Source: Erythrobacter litoralis
GTDB taxonomy: Bacteria; Pseudomonadota; Alphaproteobacteria; Sphingomonadales; Sphingomonadaceae
DNA length: 64,000 nucleotides
Reading direction: 5' to 3'
Assembly (NCBI RefSeq): GCF_001719165.1
Contig: NZ_CP017057.1
Span: 682,001-746,000, forward strand
Each line of letters begins with the position of its first letter. Position 1 is the stretch's first letter. The notes under the pieces are model-generated. The model was given only the letters and a program-made list of their open reading frames with translations, was not told where the DNA came from and did no database searches. A program made the position numbers and the translations under genes. This document shows positions 40,523 to 49,301 of this stretch, piece by piece.

Positions 40523-41664
40523 TGCCGCAGCAGGTCCCGCCCGACGACCATCCGCATGATCTGGTTCGTCCCTTCGAGGATCGAATGCACGCGCAGATCG
40601 CGCCAGAACCGCTCCACCGGATAGTCCTGCAGGTAGCCGTAGCCGCCGTGGAGTTGCAGCGCGCGGTCGACGATCGCCGAGCCGCTGTCGGTCGCAAGCC
40701 GCTTCGCCATGGCGGAGAAGCGCGTCTTGTCGGGGGCGTTGTCGGTCACCTTGGCCGCCGCGAGATACAGGAGCGCGCGCGCCGCCTCGAGGTCGGTCGC
40801 CATGTCGGCGAGGGTGAACTGGGTGTTCTGGAACTCGGCGACCGGCTGGCCGAACTGGCTGCGCTCCTTGGTGTAGCGGATCGCCTCGTCAAGGCACCTC
40901 TGCGCGCCCCCTAGCGAACACGCGCCGATGTTGAGGCGCCCGCCGTCGAGCCCCTGCATCGCGATGCGGAAACCCTCGCCTTCGCCGCCGACGACGTTTT
41001 CGGCCGGAACGCGCACGTCCTCGAGGATCAGCTGCGCGGTCGGCTGCGAATGCCAGCCGAGCTTCTTTTCAGGAGCGCCGAAGCTGACGCCCGGCATGTC
41101 CTTTTCGATCACCATGCAGGTGATGCCCTTCGGCCCGTCCTCGCCGGTGCGGACCATGGCGACATAGATCTCGTTCTCGCCCGCGCCGGATATGAACTGC
41201 TTGGTCCCGTTCAGGATGTAATCGTCGCCGTCGCGCTTCGCCGTGGTCCTGAGCGCGGCGGCGTCGGAGCCCGAGCTCGGCTCGGTCAGGCAGTAGCTCG
41301 CGATATGCTCCATCGTGATGAGCTGCGCGAGATACGTGTCCTTCACGCCCTGCGATCCGAAGCGGTCGATCATCCACGCGGCCATGTTGTGGATCGAGAT
41401 GAAGGCGGATGTGGAGGGGCAGCCATAGGCCATCGCCTCCATGATCAGCGCCGCCTCCAATCGCCCGAGGCCGATCCCGCCCGATTCTTCGGAAACGTAG
41501 ATCGCGCCGAAACCGAGTTCGGCGCTTTGGGTGATCACATCGCGCGGGAAAATGTGCTTTTCATCCCATTCCGCGGCGTTCGGCGTGATGTTGTCGGCGG
41601 TGAAGCGGCGCGCGACGTCCTGAATCGCGAGCTGGTCTTCGGTGAGCTGGAACTGTCCTGTCAT
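40519..41664 (-). CDS. isobutyryl-CoA dehydrogenase-type acyl-CoA dehydrogenase
   Basis: A 381-residue acyl-CoA dehydrogenase. It has ASYCLTEPSSGSDAAALRTTA for FAD, YTKERSQFGQPVAEFQNTQF, QLHGGYGYLQDYPVER and HSILEGTNQIMRMVVGR with the catalytic base E364. Its place at the head of the operon with enoyl-CoA hydratase, HIBCH and mmsB indicates oxidation of isobutyryl-CoA to methacrylyl-CoA. Related substrates (2-methylbutyryl-CoA, short chains) cannot be excluded. Confidence 0.92.
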   Translation of the reverse strand: MTGQFQLTEDQLAIQDVARRFTADNITPNAAEWDEKHIFPRDVITQSAELGFGAIYVSEESGGIGLGRLEAALIMEAMAYGCPSTSAFISIHNMAAWMIDRFGSQGVKDTYLAQLITMEHIASYCLTEPSSGSDAAALRTTAKRDGDDYILNGTKQFISGAGENEIYVAMVRTGEDGPKGITCMVIEKDMPGVSFGAPEKKLGWHSQPTAQLILEDVRVPAENVVGGEGEGFRIAMQGLDGGRLNIGACSLGGAQRCLDEAIRYTKERSQFGQPVAEFQNTQFTLADMATDLEAARALLYLAAAKVTDNAPDKTRFSAMAKRLATDSGSAIVDRALQLHGGYGYLQDYPVERFWRDLRVHSILEGTNQIMRMVVGRDLLRQ

Positions 41665-41771
41665 GGCTTAGGCCATTAGCCAGAAGGCCGGGGCAGGGGA
41701 AGGGGCTGGGGCGACATCGACGACCCGCAGATTTTGCTAGTCCGCGCGCGGGGTTCGCGCGTAACTGCAGC

Positions 41772-42176
41772 ATGGCCCGATACGTTAGCGCCGAAGAAAG
41801 CGCCCGCCTCATCCTGATCTACAACGCCGATGGAGGCGTGCTGAACGCTCTGAAGGATGCGGTGCACAAGGTCGCCCGACCGGGGAGCTATCCGTGTTCG
41901 CTCTGCGCGCTGACCTATGGCTGGGTCGCGATGCACAGCGACTGGCGGCGCTTCGTGTTCCGCCTGCCGATGGGCAAGATGTTCCTCTATCGCGATCAGG
42001 TGGCGAAGGTGTTCCCGGGGCTGAGCGTGGACCTGCCCGCGATCCTGTTTCACCACGGCTATGGCGAACCCGACGTGCTGGTTTCGAGTGCGGAGTTGAA
42101 CGCCCTGCAACACCGCCGCCAGCTGATGGCGCTGCTTGCCGACCGGTTGGGCGAAGCGGACCGGCCTGGCTCGTAG
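41772..42176 (+). CDS. conserved hypothetical protein with CxxC motif
   Basis: A 134-residue soluble protein of unknown function. It starts MARYVSAEESARLILIYNADGG and holds a possible metal or redox motif CSLCALTYGWV around residues 42-52. No signal peptide or membrane segment is seen. It is the only plus-strand gene between the valine operon and the RidA gene. The compact conserved-looking N-terminus (IYNADGG...ALKDAVHK) suggests a real family, but no function is assigned. Confidence 0.7.
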   Translation: MARYVSAEESARLILIYNADGGVLNALKDAVHKVARPGSYPCSLCALTYGWVAMHSDWRRFVFRLPMGKMFLYRDQVAKVFPGLSVDLPAILFHHGYGEPDVLVSSAELNALQHRRQLMALLADRLGEADRPGS

Positions 42177-42267
42177 GATTGCCGCCGGGCCGATCCAACG
42201 CCGGAACTTTCGGGAATTGCAAGGGGTATGACTTTCGTCAACTTGCACGCGGCGCATGCCGGCAGGT

Positions 42268-42666
42268 TCAATCGATGATCGCCTCGGCCTCGATCTCGAC
42301 CTTCCAATCGGGGCCGCACAGCCAGGCCACCCCCGCCATGGTCGCCGCCGGAGGGTTCTTGCCGAAAAAGCGCTCGTGGACCGATCCGACCGCGTCCTGG
42401 TCCGCCGGGTCGGTCAGCAGCATCCGGGTGCGCACCACGTGCCTTGCCGAACCGCCGAGGTCCTCGATCGCCTTGACGATGAGGGTGAGGCAGCGTTCGG
42501 CCTGCGCCGCCGCATCGCCCGGTGTCGTGCTTCCGTCAGGCTCGATCGGCCCGGTCCCGGCGACGACGATCCGCTCGCCCGTCCGCACCGCGCGGCAGAA
42601 GCCGAAGGCGCTTTCGTAGGGCGAGCCGGAGCTGGCCCTGGAGCGGCCCATGTCCTTGGCGCTCAT
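42268..42666 (-). CDS. RidA (YjgF/YER057c) family protein
   Basis: A 132-residue trimer-type Rid protein with RTGERIVVAGTGPIEPDG, CLTLIVKAIEDLGG, RTRMLLTD and the C-terminal KVEIEAEAII. RidA itself hydrolyses reactive enamine/imine intermediates using an arginine in its C-terminal part (R105 in E. coli). By eye, the matching place (PPAATMAGVAWL) lacks that arginine, so this may be one of the non-deaminase Rid subgroups. Its start overlaps the stop of the I78-like gene (ATGA). Confidence 0.85.
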   Translation of the reverse strand: MSAKDMGRSRASSGSPYESAFGFCRAVRTGERIVVAGTGPIEPDGSTTPGDAAAQAERCLTLIVKAIEDLGGSARHVVRTRMLLTDPADQDAVGSVHERFFGKNPPAATMAGVAWLCGPDWKVEIEAEAIID

Positions 42667-42974
42667 CCGCAGGTTATCGCCTCGATGACCATGTCGTCGT
42701 CATAGCGCACGTTCACCCGGTCCGGGCGATAATCCATCGTCCACGCGCTGCGCGGAGGGCCCCAGCGCAGGGTGTGCGCGCCGCTTTCGGCGAGGATCGC
42801 CTCGCCGAGTTCGGCGGTGACTTTCTGTCCGACGTGGCGCTGCGCCGGGGCAGCCTCGCAGGTCCGTTCGGCTGGCGCTGCCGGAGCCTCGGCAGCTGGG
42901 GGCGGGGTGTCCGTCGCTGCACACCCCGCAAGCGCCAGCGCCGCCAGCGCGCTTCCTTCGGTCTTCGGCCGCAT
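42663..42974 (-). CDS. I78-family peptidase inhibitor-like lipoprotein
   Basis: A 103-residue secreted protein. A lipoprotein signal ends at LALAGC, then a Pro/Ala-rich linker leads to a small domain: RTCEAAPAQRHVGQKV, LAESGAHTLRWGPP, TMDYRPDRVNVRYDDD and a final ITCG. This cysteine-bracketed pattern is that of the I78 (potato-inhibitor-like) family, which is thought to bind periplasmic or external subtilisin-like proteases. It is translationally coupled to the RidA gene. Confidence 0.8.
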   Translation of the reverse strand: MRPKTEGSALAALALAGCAATDTPPPAAEAPAAPAERTCEAAPAQRHVGQKVTAELGEAILAESGAHTLRWGPPRSAWTMDYRPDRVNVRYDDDMVIEAITCG

Positions 42975-43055
42975 CCTCCACCTCCTCGTCGGTCTCGTCC
43001 ACCGCCGCCGTGCATAGCGCAGCCGCGAGCCGGACGAAACGTGTCCGTGATCCCG

Positions 43056-43210
43056 TCAGGCCGGGCAGCGAAAGCGGGGCATCGGCATCACGCCGATCTC
43101 GCTGTCCGGCCCCGGAAGGATCAGCAGCGCCTCGCGGCCTTCGACTTCGTTGAGCCGCAGGCGGCGAGCGCCAGCAGCGCCGGGGTGAGAACCGCAAACC
43201 GGAAGCGCAT
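43056..43210 (-). pseudogene. small lipoprotein gene, probably frameshifted
   Basis: An ATG at 43210 overlaps the mmsA stop (TGATG) and encodes MRFRFAVLTPALLALAACGS, a clear lipoprotein signal. That frame closes after 29 codons, at 43121. A second frame carries on from the same point with NEVEGREALLILPGPDSEIG and ends in FRCPA at 43056. A single-base change would join them into a lipoprotein of about 50 residues. It could also be an intact 29-residue peptide. No family is recognised. Confidence 0.4.
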
Positions 43211-44703
43211 CACCCCATGGTCGGGATGACGAAGGCGTTCGAACCGTCCCCGCCGCCGTCGGGCCAGCGCTGGGTGACCTTCTTCTTCTTGGTCCAGAAA
43301 GCGAGGCCTTCGGTGCCGTACTGGTCGATGTCGCCAAAGCCCGAACGCTTCCACCCGCCGAAGCTGTGATAGGCGACCGGCACTGGGATCGGCACGTTGA
43401 TGCCGACCATCCCGACATTGACCCTTTGCGTGAATTCGCGCGCGACGTGGCCATTGCGGGTGAACAGGGCGACGCCGTTTCCGTATTGATGTTCCGAAGG
43501 CAGACGCAGCGCTTCCTCGAAATCCTTGGCCCGCACGATCTGCAGGACGGGTCCGAAGATCTCCTCCTGGTAGCTCTTCATCTGCGGGGTCACGCGGTCG
43601 ATAAGGGTCGGGCCGACGAAGAAGCCGTCCTCGTGCCCCTGAAGCGAGAAGCCGCGCCCGTCGATGACGATTTCGGCGCCTTCCTCCTCCGCCACATCGA
43701 CCCATTGCTCGATCCGGGCCTTGTGTTCGGGCGTGACGACGGGGCCGTAATTGGCATCGGGGTCGCTTGAGACGCCGATCCTGAGGGCATGGATCGCGGG
43801 GATCAGCTTTTCCCGCAATCGCTCGGCGGTTTCCTCGCCCACCGGGACCACGACCGGCAGCGCCATGCAGCGTTCGCCCGCCGAACCGAAGGCCGCCCCC
43901 GCAAGGTCGTTCACCACCTGGTCGAGATCCGCGTCGGGCATGACGATGCCGTGGTTCTTCGCGCCCCCGAAGGCCTGCACCCGTTTGCTGCGGGCATTGC
44001 CGTTCGAATAGATGTAATGCGCGATGTCGGACGAACCGACGAAGCTGATCGCGGGAATGTCGGGATGCTCGATGATCGCATCGACCATTTCCTTGTCGCC
44101 GTGGACGACCTGCAACAGGCCCTCTGGCGCGCCCGCTTCGAGGAACAGTTCGGCAAGCCGCACCGGCACGCTCGGATCGCGCTCGGAGGGCTTCAGGATG
44201 AAGGCATTCCCGGCCGCGATCGCCATGCCGAACATCCACATCGGGATCATCGCGGGGAAATTGAACGGGGTGATGCCAGCGCCGATGCCCAATGGCTGGC
44301 GCATCGAATAGACATCGATCCCGGGGCCCGCCCCTTGCGTGTATTCGCCTTTCAGGATCTGCGGAATGCCGCAGGCATATTCGATCACCTCGAGCCCGCG
44401 CTGCACGTCGCCCTTGGCATCGTCCACGACCTTGCCGTGCTCGCTCGACAGCAGTTCGGCGAGGCTCTGCATGTTCGCCTCGACCAGTTCCTTGAACTTG
44501 AACATCACGCGGGCACGTTTCTGCGGGTTGGTCGCCGCCCAGCCGGGCTGGACCTTCTTCGCGGCCTCGACCGCACGGTCCAGCAGCGCCGCATCGCCCA
44601 GCGCGACTTCAGCCTGGACCTCGCCGGTCGAAGGGTTCCAAACCTTGTGCTTGCGTGCCGGGGCGGGGCTGTCGCCGACAATGAAATGGTCGATCTGGCG
44701 CAT
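43210..44703 (-). CDS. mmsA: CoA-acylating methylmalonate-semialdehyde dehydrogenase
   Basis: A 497-residue aldehyde dehydrogenase. It has GITPFNFPAMIPMWM, SFVGSSDIAHYIYSNG, KNHGIVMPDADLDQ and the catalytic cysteine C279 in FGSAGERCMALPV, all typical of MmsA. It converts methylmalonate semialdehyde to propionyl-CoA and CO2, the last step of valine breakdown, and may also act in myo-inositol breakdown. It leads a separate minus-strand unit with the small lipoprotein, I78-like and RidA genes, and is divergent from the second RND operon. Confidence 0.95.
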   Translation of the reverse strand: MRQIDHFIVGDSPAPARKHKVWNPSTGEVQAEVALGDAALLDRAVEAAKKVQPGWAATNPQKRARVMFKFKELVEANMQSLAELLSSEHGKVVDDAKGDVQRGLEVIEYACGIPQILKGEYTQGAGPGIDVYSMRQPLGIGAGITPFNFPAMIPMWMFGMAIAAGNAFILKPSERDPSVPVRLAELFLEAGAPEGLLQVVHGDKEMVDAIIEHPDIPAISFVGSSDIAHYIYSNGNARSKRVQAFGGAKNHGIVMPDADLDQVVNDLAGAAFGSAGERCMALPVVVPVGEETAERLREKLIPAIHALRIGVSSDPDANYGPVVTPEHKARIEQWVDVAEEEGAEIVIDGRGFSLQGHEDGFFVGPTLIDRVTPQMKSYQEEIFGPVLQIVRAKDFEEALRLPSEHQYGNGVALFTRNGHVAREFTQRVNVGMVGINVPIPVPVAYHSFGGWKRSGFGDIDQYGTEGLAFWTKKKKVTQRWPDGGGDGSNAFVIPTMG

Positions 44704-44852
44704 GGGCTATCGTCTCTCTCTTGTGTGCGTCTGTTGTTGGCTGCGCAAATGCAACCGCGCCGCCGCGCTGGCAAGGGCCAGAGGCCTTCTCAAAAGTGGG
44801 GAGGGGCCGTGCGCGCGACGGGGGGTGAGACTAGGCCCGCGTGTTGCATTGT

Positions 44853-44862
44853 AACAATTGTT
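44853..44862. promoter_or_regulatory. palindrome in the mmsA / RND divergent region
   Basis: AACAATTGTT is a perfect 10-bp palindrome in the 253-base gap between divergent mmsA and the second RND operon. A possible RND promoter is TTGCTC (44889-44894) with TAACGT (44913-44918). The palindrome would sit upstream of that promoter. No local regulator gene is present. Confidence 0.3.
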
Positions 44863-44956
44863 CATTAAGAAGAGGTGCGAGAACCGATTTGCTCGAAATG
44901 GAGCGCGCAGGGTAACGTCTACTTGCGTGCAAGATCTCTTCGGTGGGGGATAAGGG

Positions 44957-46117
44957 ATGGGGATTTCAGGTTCCGTCAGGGCCTTGGGGGCTGCTCTTGC
45001 TCTGCTTCTTGCCGCCTGCGGCGCCGCGGTTCCGGGCGAACCGCCGCCGGTCCCGGTCCGGGTCCAGCAGGCCGCCGCGCAGGACAAGCCGCTCTTCACC
45101 GAATACATCGCCGAAATCCGCGCCGGTAGCGAGGTCGCGGTCTATCCCCGCATCGGCGGGACCATCATCGCGCGCCATTTCCGCGAAGGCTCGATGGTGC
45201 GCGCGGGCCAGGTCCTGTTCGAAATCGACGCGCAGGAATTCGCCTCTTCGCGCGATGCCGCCCGCGCGCAGCTCGCCGCTTCGCAGGCGCAGGCAGCCCG
45301 CGCCAACGAGGATGTCGCGCGCTACGAGCCGCTCGTCGCCGAGGACGCGATCGCGCGGCAGGTCTTCGACAACGCCGTGGCAACCGCCAAGGCGAGCGCG
45401 GCGCAGGTCAGGGCTGCCGAGGCGAGCCTCGCCAATGCCGAGCTGACCCTGTCCTACGGCAAGGTCCGCGCGCCGATTTCGGGCCGGATCGGCAAGGCCG
45501 GGGCCAGCGTCGGCCAGCTGATCTCGCCCGGACAGATCGAACTCGCGCGGATTTCCGATGCATCCTCGCTCGACGTCTATTTCAGCCCGAGCGAGGAGGA
45601 GGTCCTGCGCTATGCCCGGATCGGCGAGGAGGAGCGCGGCAACGGGGCTTCCGAGATTCGCCTGATCCTCGCCGACGGGACCGAATTGCCGCAGACCGGC
45701 GCGATCGATTTCGCCGATCGCGCGGTCGATCCGACCACCGGCAGCTATAGCCTGCGGGCGGTCTTTCCCAATCCGGGCAGCATGGTGCGCCCCGGCCAGT
45801 TCGGGCGGGTTCGTATCCAGATCCAGACACGAAGGGATGCAGTGATCGTCCCCGACCGCGCCGTGACCGAGCAGTTCGGGACCTATTTCGTGATGGTCGT
45901 CGGCAAGGACAACACGGTCGAACAGCGCCGTGTCGAAGTCGGTGCGCAGGCAAGCGGCGACTGGATCATAGAGAAGGGCCTCGAGCCCGGCGAAACGGTG
46001 ATCGTCGAGGGCCTCGCCAAGGTCCGTCCCGGGGCGAAGGTCCAGCCCGTTCCCATGGGCGCGGAAATCCCGCTGCCCGGAGCGGGCGATGCCGGCCAGG
46101 CGGCAGCGAAGAAGTAG
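44957..46117 (+). CDS. RND efflux periplasmic adaptor, AcrA type
   Basis: A 386-residue membrane fusion protein. The signal sequence ends in the lipobox LLLAACG, then EYIAEIRAGSEVAVYPRIGGTI starts the barrel-sandwich region. A coiled-coil hairpin covers about residues 100-165 (ARAQLAASQAQAARANEDVARYEPL and onward), followed by LSYGKVRAPISGRIGKAGASVGQ. It resembles AcrA/MexA more than the first adaptor of this window does. It is the first of three genes and lies seven bases before the permease. Confidence 0.93.
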   Translation: MGISGSVRALGAALALLLAACGAAVPGEPPPVPVRVQQAAAQDKPLFTEYIAEIRAGSEVAVYPRIGGTIIARHFREGSMVRAGQVLFEIDAQEFASSRDAARAQLAASQAQAARANEDVARYEPLVAEDAIARQVFDNAVATAKASAAQVRAAEASLANAELTLSYGKVRAPISGRIGKAGASVGQLISPGQIELARISDASSLDVYFSPSEEEVLRYARIGEEERGNGASEIRLILADGTELPQTGAIDFADRAVDPTTGSYSLRAVFPNPGSMVRPGQFGRVRIQIQTRRDAVIVPDRAVTEQFGTYFVMVVGKDNTVEQRRVEVGAQASGDWIIEKGLEPGETVIVEGLAKVRPGAKVQPVPMGAEIPLPGAGDAGQAAAKK

Positions 46118-46124
46118 CCGCGCG

Positions 46125-49100
46125 ATGGCGAAGCTCTTCATCGACCGCCCGGTCTTCGCGATCGTCATCGCGCTGATCCTGTCTCTCGGCGGCTATCTGT
46201 CGCTGACCGGCCTTCCGGTGGCGCAGTTCCCCGACATCGCCCCGCCGACGGTCAGGATCACCTCGGTCTATCCCGGCGCGAGCGCGCCGACGGTCGAGGA
46301 GGGCGTGACGGTCCCGATCGATTCGCAGGTCAATGGCGTGACGGGCATGAAGTCGATCCGGGCCGTATCGGGCGCGGACGGGACGTCTGTCGTAACGGTC
46401 CAGTTCACGCTCGAGACCGATCCCGACATCGCCGCGGTCGAGACGCAGAACCGGGTTTCGCAGGTGACCCCCCAGCTCCCGGCGGAGGTCAACAATATCG
46501 GCGTGTCGGTGAAGAAGGCCTCGTCGGACACGCTGATGTATGCCGCCTTCTATTCGCCCGGCAACAGCTATGACCGGACCTTCATATCGAACTATCTCGA
46601 CAACATCGTCGTCGACGAGCTGAAGCGGGTCGAAGGAGTCGGCGATGTGGCGGTCTATGGTTCGCCTTTCGCGATGCGCATCTGGCTGCGGCCCGACCGG
46701 CTCGCCGCTCTCGGACTGACGCCGATGGACGTGGTCGCCGCGGTGCGCGAACAGAATGCGCAGGCCGCGCCCGGTTCGGTCGGCCAGCCGCCGAACCGGA
46801 CGCGCAGCGGGTTCCAGTATTCGCTCGAACTGCAGGGCCGCATCAACGAGGCGAGCCAGTTCGAGAACATCGTGTTGAGAAGTGGCGATGACGGCTCTCA
46901 GGTGCGGCTGCGCGATGTCGCGCGGGTCGAACTGGGGGCCAAGGGCTATGCCCAGGAAGCCGCGCTTAACGGCCGCCCCGCCGCGGCCGTCGCGGTCGCG
47001 CTTTCGCCCGGCGCCAATGCGATGGCGACGGCGGAGGAACTCAAGGCCAGGCTAGAGACGATGCAGGCGAGTTTCCCGCCCGATTTCGGCTATGAGATCG
47101 TCTATGACGGCAGCCTGTTCGTCGAGGAATCGATCGCCGAGGTCGCGAACACCCTGCGCGACGCGCTGATCCTCGTGCTGCTTGTTGTCTTCCTGTTCCT
47201 GCAGAGCTGGCGCGCGACGTTGATCCCGATGCTCGCCGTGCCGGTTTCGCTGCTGGCGACGCTGATCGCGTATCAGGGGCTCGGCTTTTCCATCAACACG
47301 CTCTCCTTGTTCGGCATGGTGCTGGCGATCGGGATCGTGGTCGACGACGCGATCGTGGTGGTCGAGATGGTCGAACTGAAGATGGAGAAGCTCGGCCTTT
47401 CCCCGCGCGAGGCGACGCGGCAGGCGATGGACGAGGTTTCCGCCCCGATCGTCGCGACGACGCTGGTGGTGGCGGCGGTGTTCGTGCCGATGGCCTTCAT
47501 CCCGGGCGTGAGCGGGCAGCTCTATCAGCAATTCGCGCTCACCATCGCGGTCTCGACCCTGTTCTCCTCGGTCGTCGCGCTGACATTGACGCCGGCGCTG
47601 TGCGGGCTGCTGCTCAAGCCCCGGTCTGAGCATGGCGGGAGCGACACTATCCTCACCCGCTTCTTCGCCCGCTTCAACGCGTGGTTCGACCGCCTGACGG
47701 CACGCTATGACGGCTTCATCGGCATGACCACAAGCAGCCTCAGGCGGGTCGCGATCTTCCTGCTGCTCGTCATCGGCGGTGTCGCGCTGTTGTTCCGGGC
47801 CACGCCGACCGGCTTCGTGCCGGACGAGGACGTGGGAGCTTTCTTCGTCCAGGCGATGCTGCCCGATGCGTCGAACACGCAGCGCACCGGCGAGGTGCTT
47901 GACGATTTCTCGAACAAGCTGCGCGGGCTCGAAGGGGTCGAGGCGGTGATGACGATCTCGGGCTTCGACGTCCTGTCAGGCACCGCCGCGCCCAATGCCG
48001 GCCTTATGATCGCCAAGCTCGCCCCCTGGCACGAGCGCGGCCCGGCTTCTTCCGCTTCGGTCCTGATCCGCAAGGCCAACATGCTCGGCTACGCGACGCC
48101 AGAGGCGCTGCTGTTCGGATTCGGTCCGCCGGCCCTTCCGGGCTTCGGCGCGTCGTCGGGGTTTTCGATGATGCTGCAGGCACGCGCCGGCCAGACCCCG
48201 AGGGAACTCGCCGACGTGACGCAGGCCTTCCTTGCCGAGGCGAGCCGACAGAAAGAGATCGGGCGCATTTCGACGACCTTCAGCGCGGGCACGCCCAATT
48301 ACCAGCTCTCCATCGACCGCGAGCGGGCCAAGGCGCTGGGGCTTCAGCTGACCGATGTCTACCAGACGCTCGGGGTGCTGCTCGGCGGGTCGCAGGTCAA
48401 CGACTTCACCCGCTACGGCAAGAACTACAAGGTGATGGTCCAGGCGGACGGCAATTATCGCGAGGAGATCGACGGGCTCGGGCTCATCAACGTGCGCAGC
48501 CGCACGACCGGGCAGATGGTCCCGCTTTCCGCAGTGGTGAGCATCGAGAAAGGCGCCTCGCCGCGCTTCATCGCGCGCTACAATCTCTATCGCTCGGCCG
48601 ATCTCAGCGGCGCGCCAGCGCCGGGTTATTCCTCGGGCGATGCGGTCGCCGCGCTCGAACGGGTCGCGGCGGACGTGCTTCCCCCGGGCTATGGCTACGA
48701 ATGGTCCGGGGTGACCGCAGAGGAGGTCGAGACCGGCAATTCCGCGACCATCGTCATGGCGCTATCGGTGCTGGTCGTGTTCCTGTTCCTGGCCGCGCTC
48801 TATGAAAGCTGGTCGATCCCGGTCGCGGTGCTGCTCGCGGTGCCCTTCGGTATTCTGGGCGCGCTTGTCGCGCTGCAATTGCGCGGGTTCGACTTCAACG
48901 TATACGGCCAGATCGGTGTGGTCACCCTGGTCGGCCTGTCGGCGAAGAACGCGATCCTGATCGTCGAATTCGCCAAGCAGTTCCGCGAGGAGGGCAAGCC
49001 GATCGCCGAGGCCGCGCGGCTCGCCGCGACGCAGCGCCTGCGCCCGATCCTGATGACCTCCTTCGCCTTCATCATGGGCGTGATCCCGCTGCTGCTCGCG

Positions 49101-49301
49101 AGCGGGGCGGGCGCGGCCTCGAAGCAGTCGGTCGGCACCGTGGTGTTCGGAGGGATGCTGGCGGCCACCATTCTCGGCGTGCTTGTGGTCCCGGCGCTCT
49201 ATGTCATCGTCCAGACCCTGACCGAACGTTTCTTCGCCAAGAAGGACGCCGAGATCGGCCCGCTCCCCGCCCGGCCGTTGCCGGAAGGCGCAGCGGCATG
49301 A
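46125..49301 (+). CDS. RND multidrug efflux permease, AcrB/HAE1 type
   Basis: A 1058-residue pump that begins MAKLFIDRPVFAIVIALILSLGG, typical of AcrB/MexB proteins. It has FPDIAPPTVRITSVYPGA, GVTGMKSIRAVSG, the TM4 motif AIGIVVDDAIVVVEMVE with the paired aspartates, and the TM10-12 block GLSAKNAILIVEFAKQFREEG. It should export hydrophobic drugs, bile acids or solvents. ATG 46125 was chosen for the conserved N-terminus. Confidence 0.96.
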   Translation: MAKLFIDRPVFAIVIALILSLGGYLSLTGLPVAQFPDIAPPTVRITSVYPGASAPTVEEGVTVPIDSQVNGVTGMKSIRAVSGADGTSVVTVQFTLETDPDIAAVETQNRVSQVTPQLPAEVNNIGVSVKKASSDTLMYAAFYSPGNSYDRTFISNYLDNIVVDELKRVEGVGDVAVYGSPFAMRIWLRPDRLAALGLTPMDVVAAVREQNAQAAPGSVGQPPNRTRSGFQYSLELQGRINEASQFENIVLRSGDDGSQVRLRDVARVELGAKGYAQEAALNGRPAAAVAVALSPGANAMATAEELKARLETMQASFPPDFGYEIVYDGSLFVEESIAEVANTLRDALILVLLVVFLFLQSWRATLIPMLAVPVSLLATLIAYQGLGFSINTLSLFGMVLAIGIVVDDAIVVVEMVELKMEKLGLSPREATRQAMDEVSAPIVATTLVVAAVFVPMAFIPGVSGQLYQQFALTIAVSTLFSSVVALTLTPALCGLLLKPRSEHGGSDTILTRFFARFNAWFDRLTARYDGFIGMTTSSLRRVAIFLLLVIGGVALLFRATPTGFVPDEDVGAFFVQAMLPDASNTQRTGEVLDDFSNKLRGLEGVEAVMTISGFDVLSGTAAPNAGLMIAKLAPWHERGPASSASVLIRKANMLGYATPEALLFGFGPPALPGFGASSGFSMMLQARAGQTPRELADVTQAFLAEASRQKEIGRISTTFSAGTPNYQLSIDRERAKALGLQLTDVYQTLGVLLGGSQVNDFTRYGKNYKVMVQADGNYREEIDGLGLINVRSRTTGQMVPLSAVVSIEKGASPRFIARYNLYRSADLSGAPAPGYSSGDAVAALERVAADVLPPGYGYEWSGVTAEEVETGNSATIVMALSVLVVFLFLAALYESWSIPVAVLLAVPFGILGALVALQLRGFDFNVYGQIGVVTLVGLSAKNAILIVEFAKQFREEGKPIAEAARLAATQRLRPILMTSFAFIMGVIPLLLASGAGAASKQSVGTVVFGGMLAATILGVLVVPALYVIVQTLTERFFAKKDAEIGPLPARPLPEGAAA

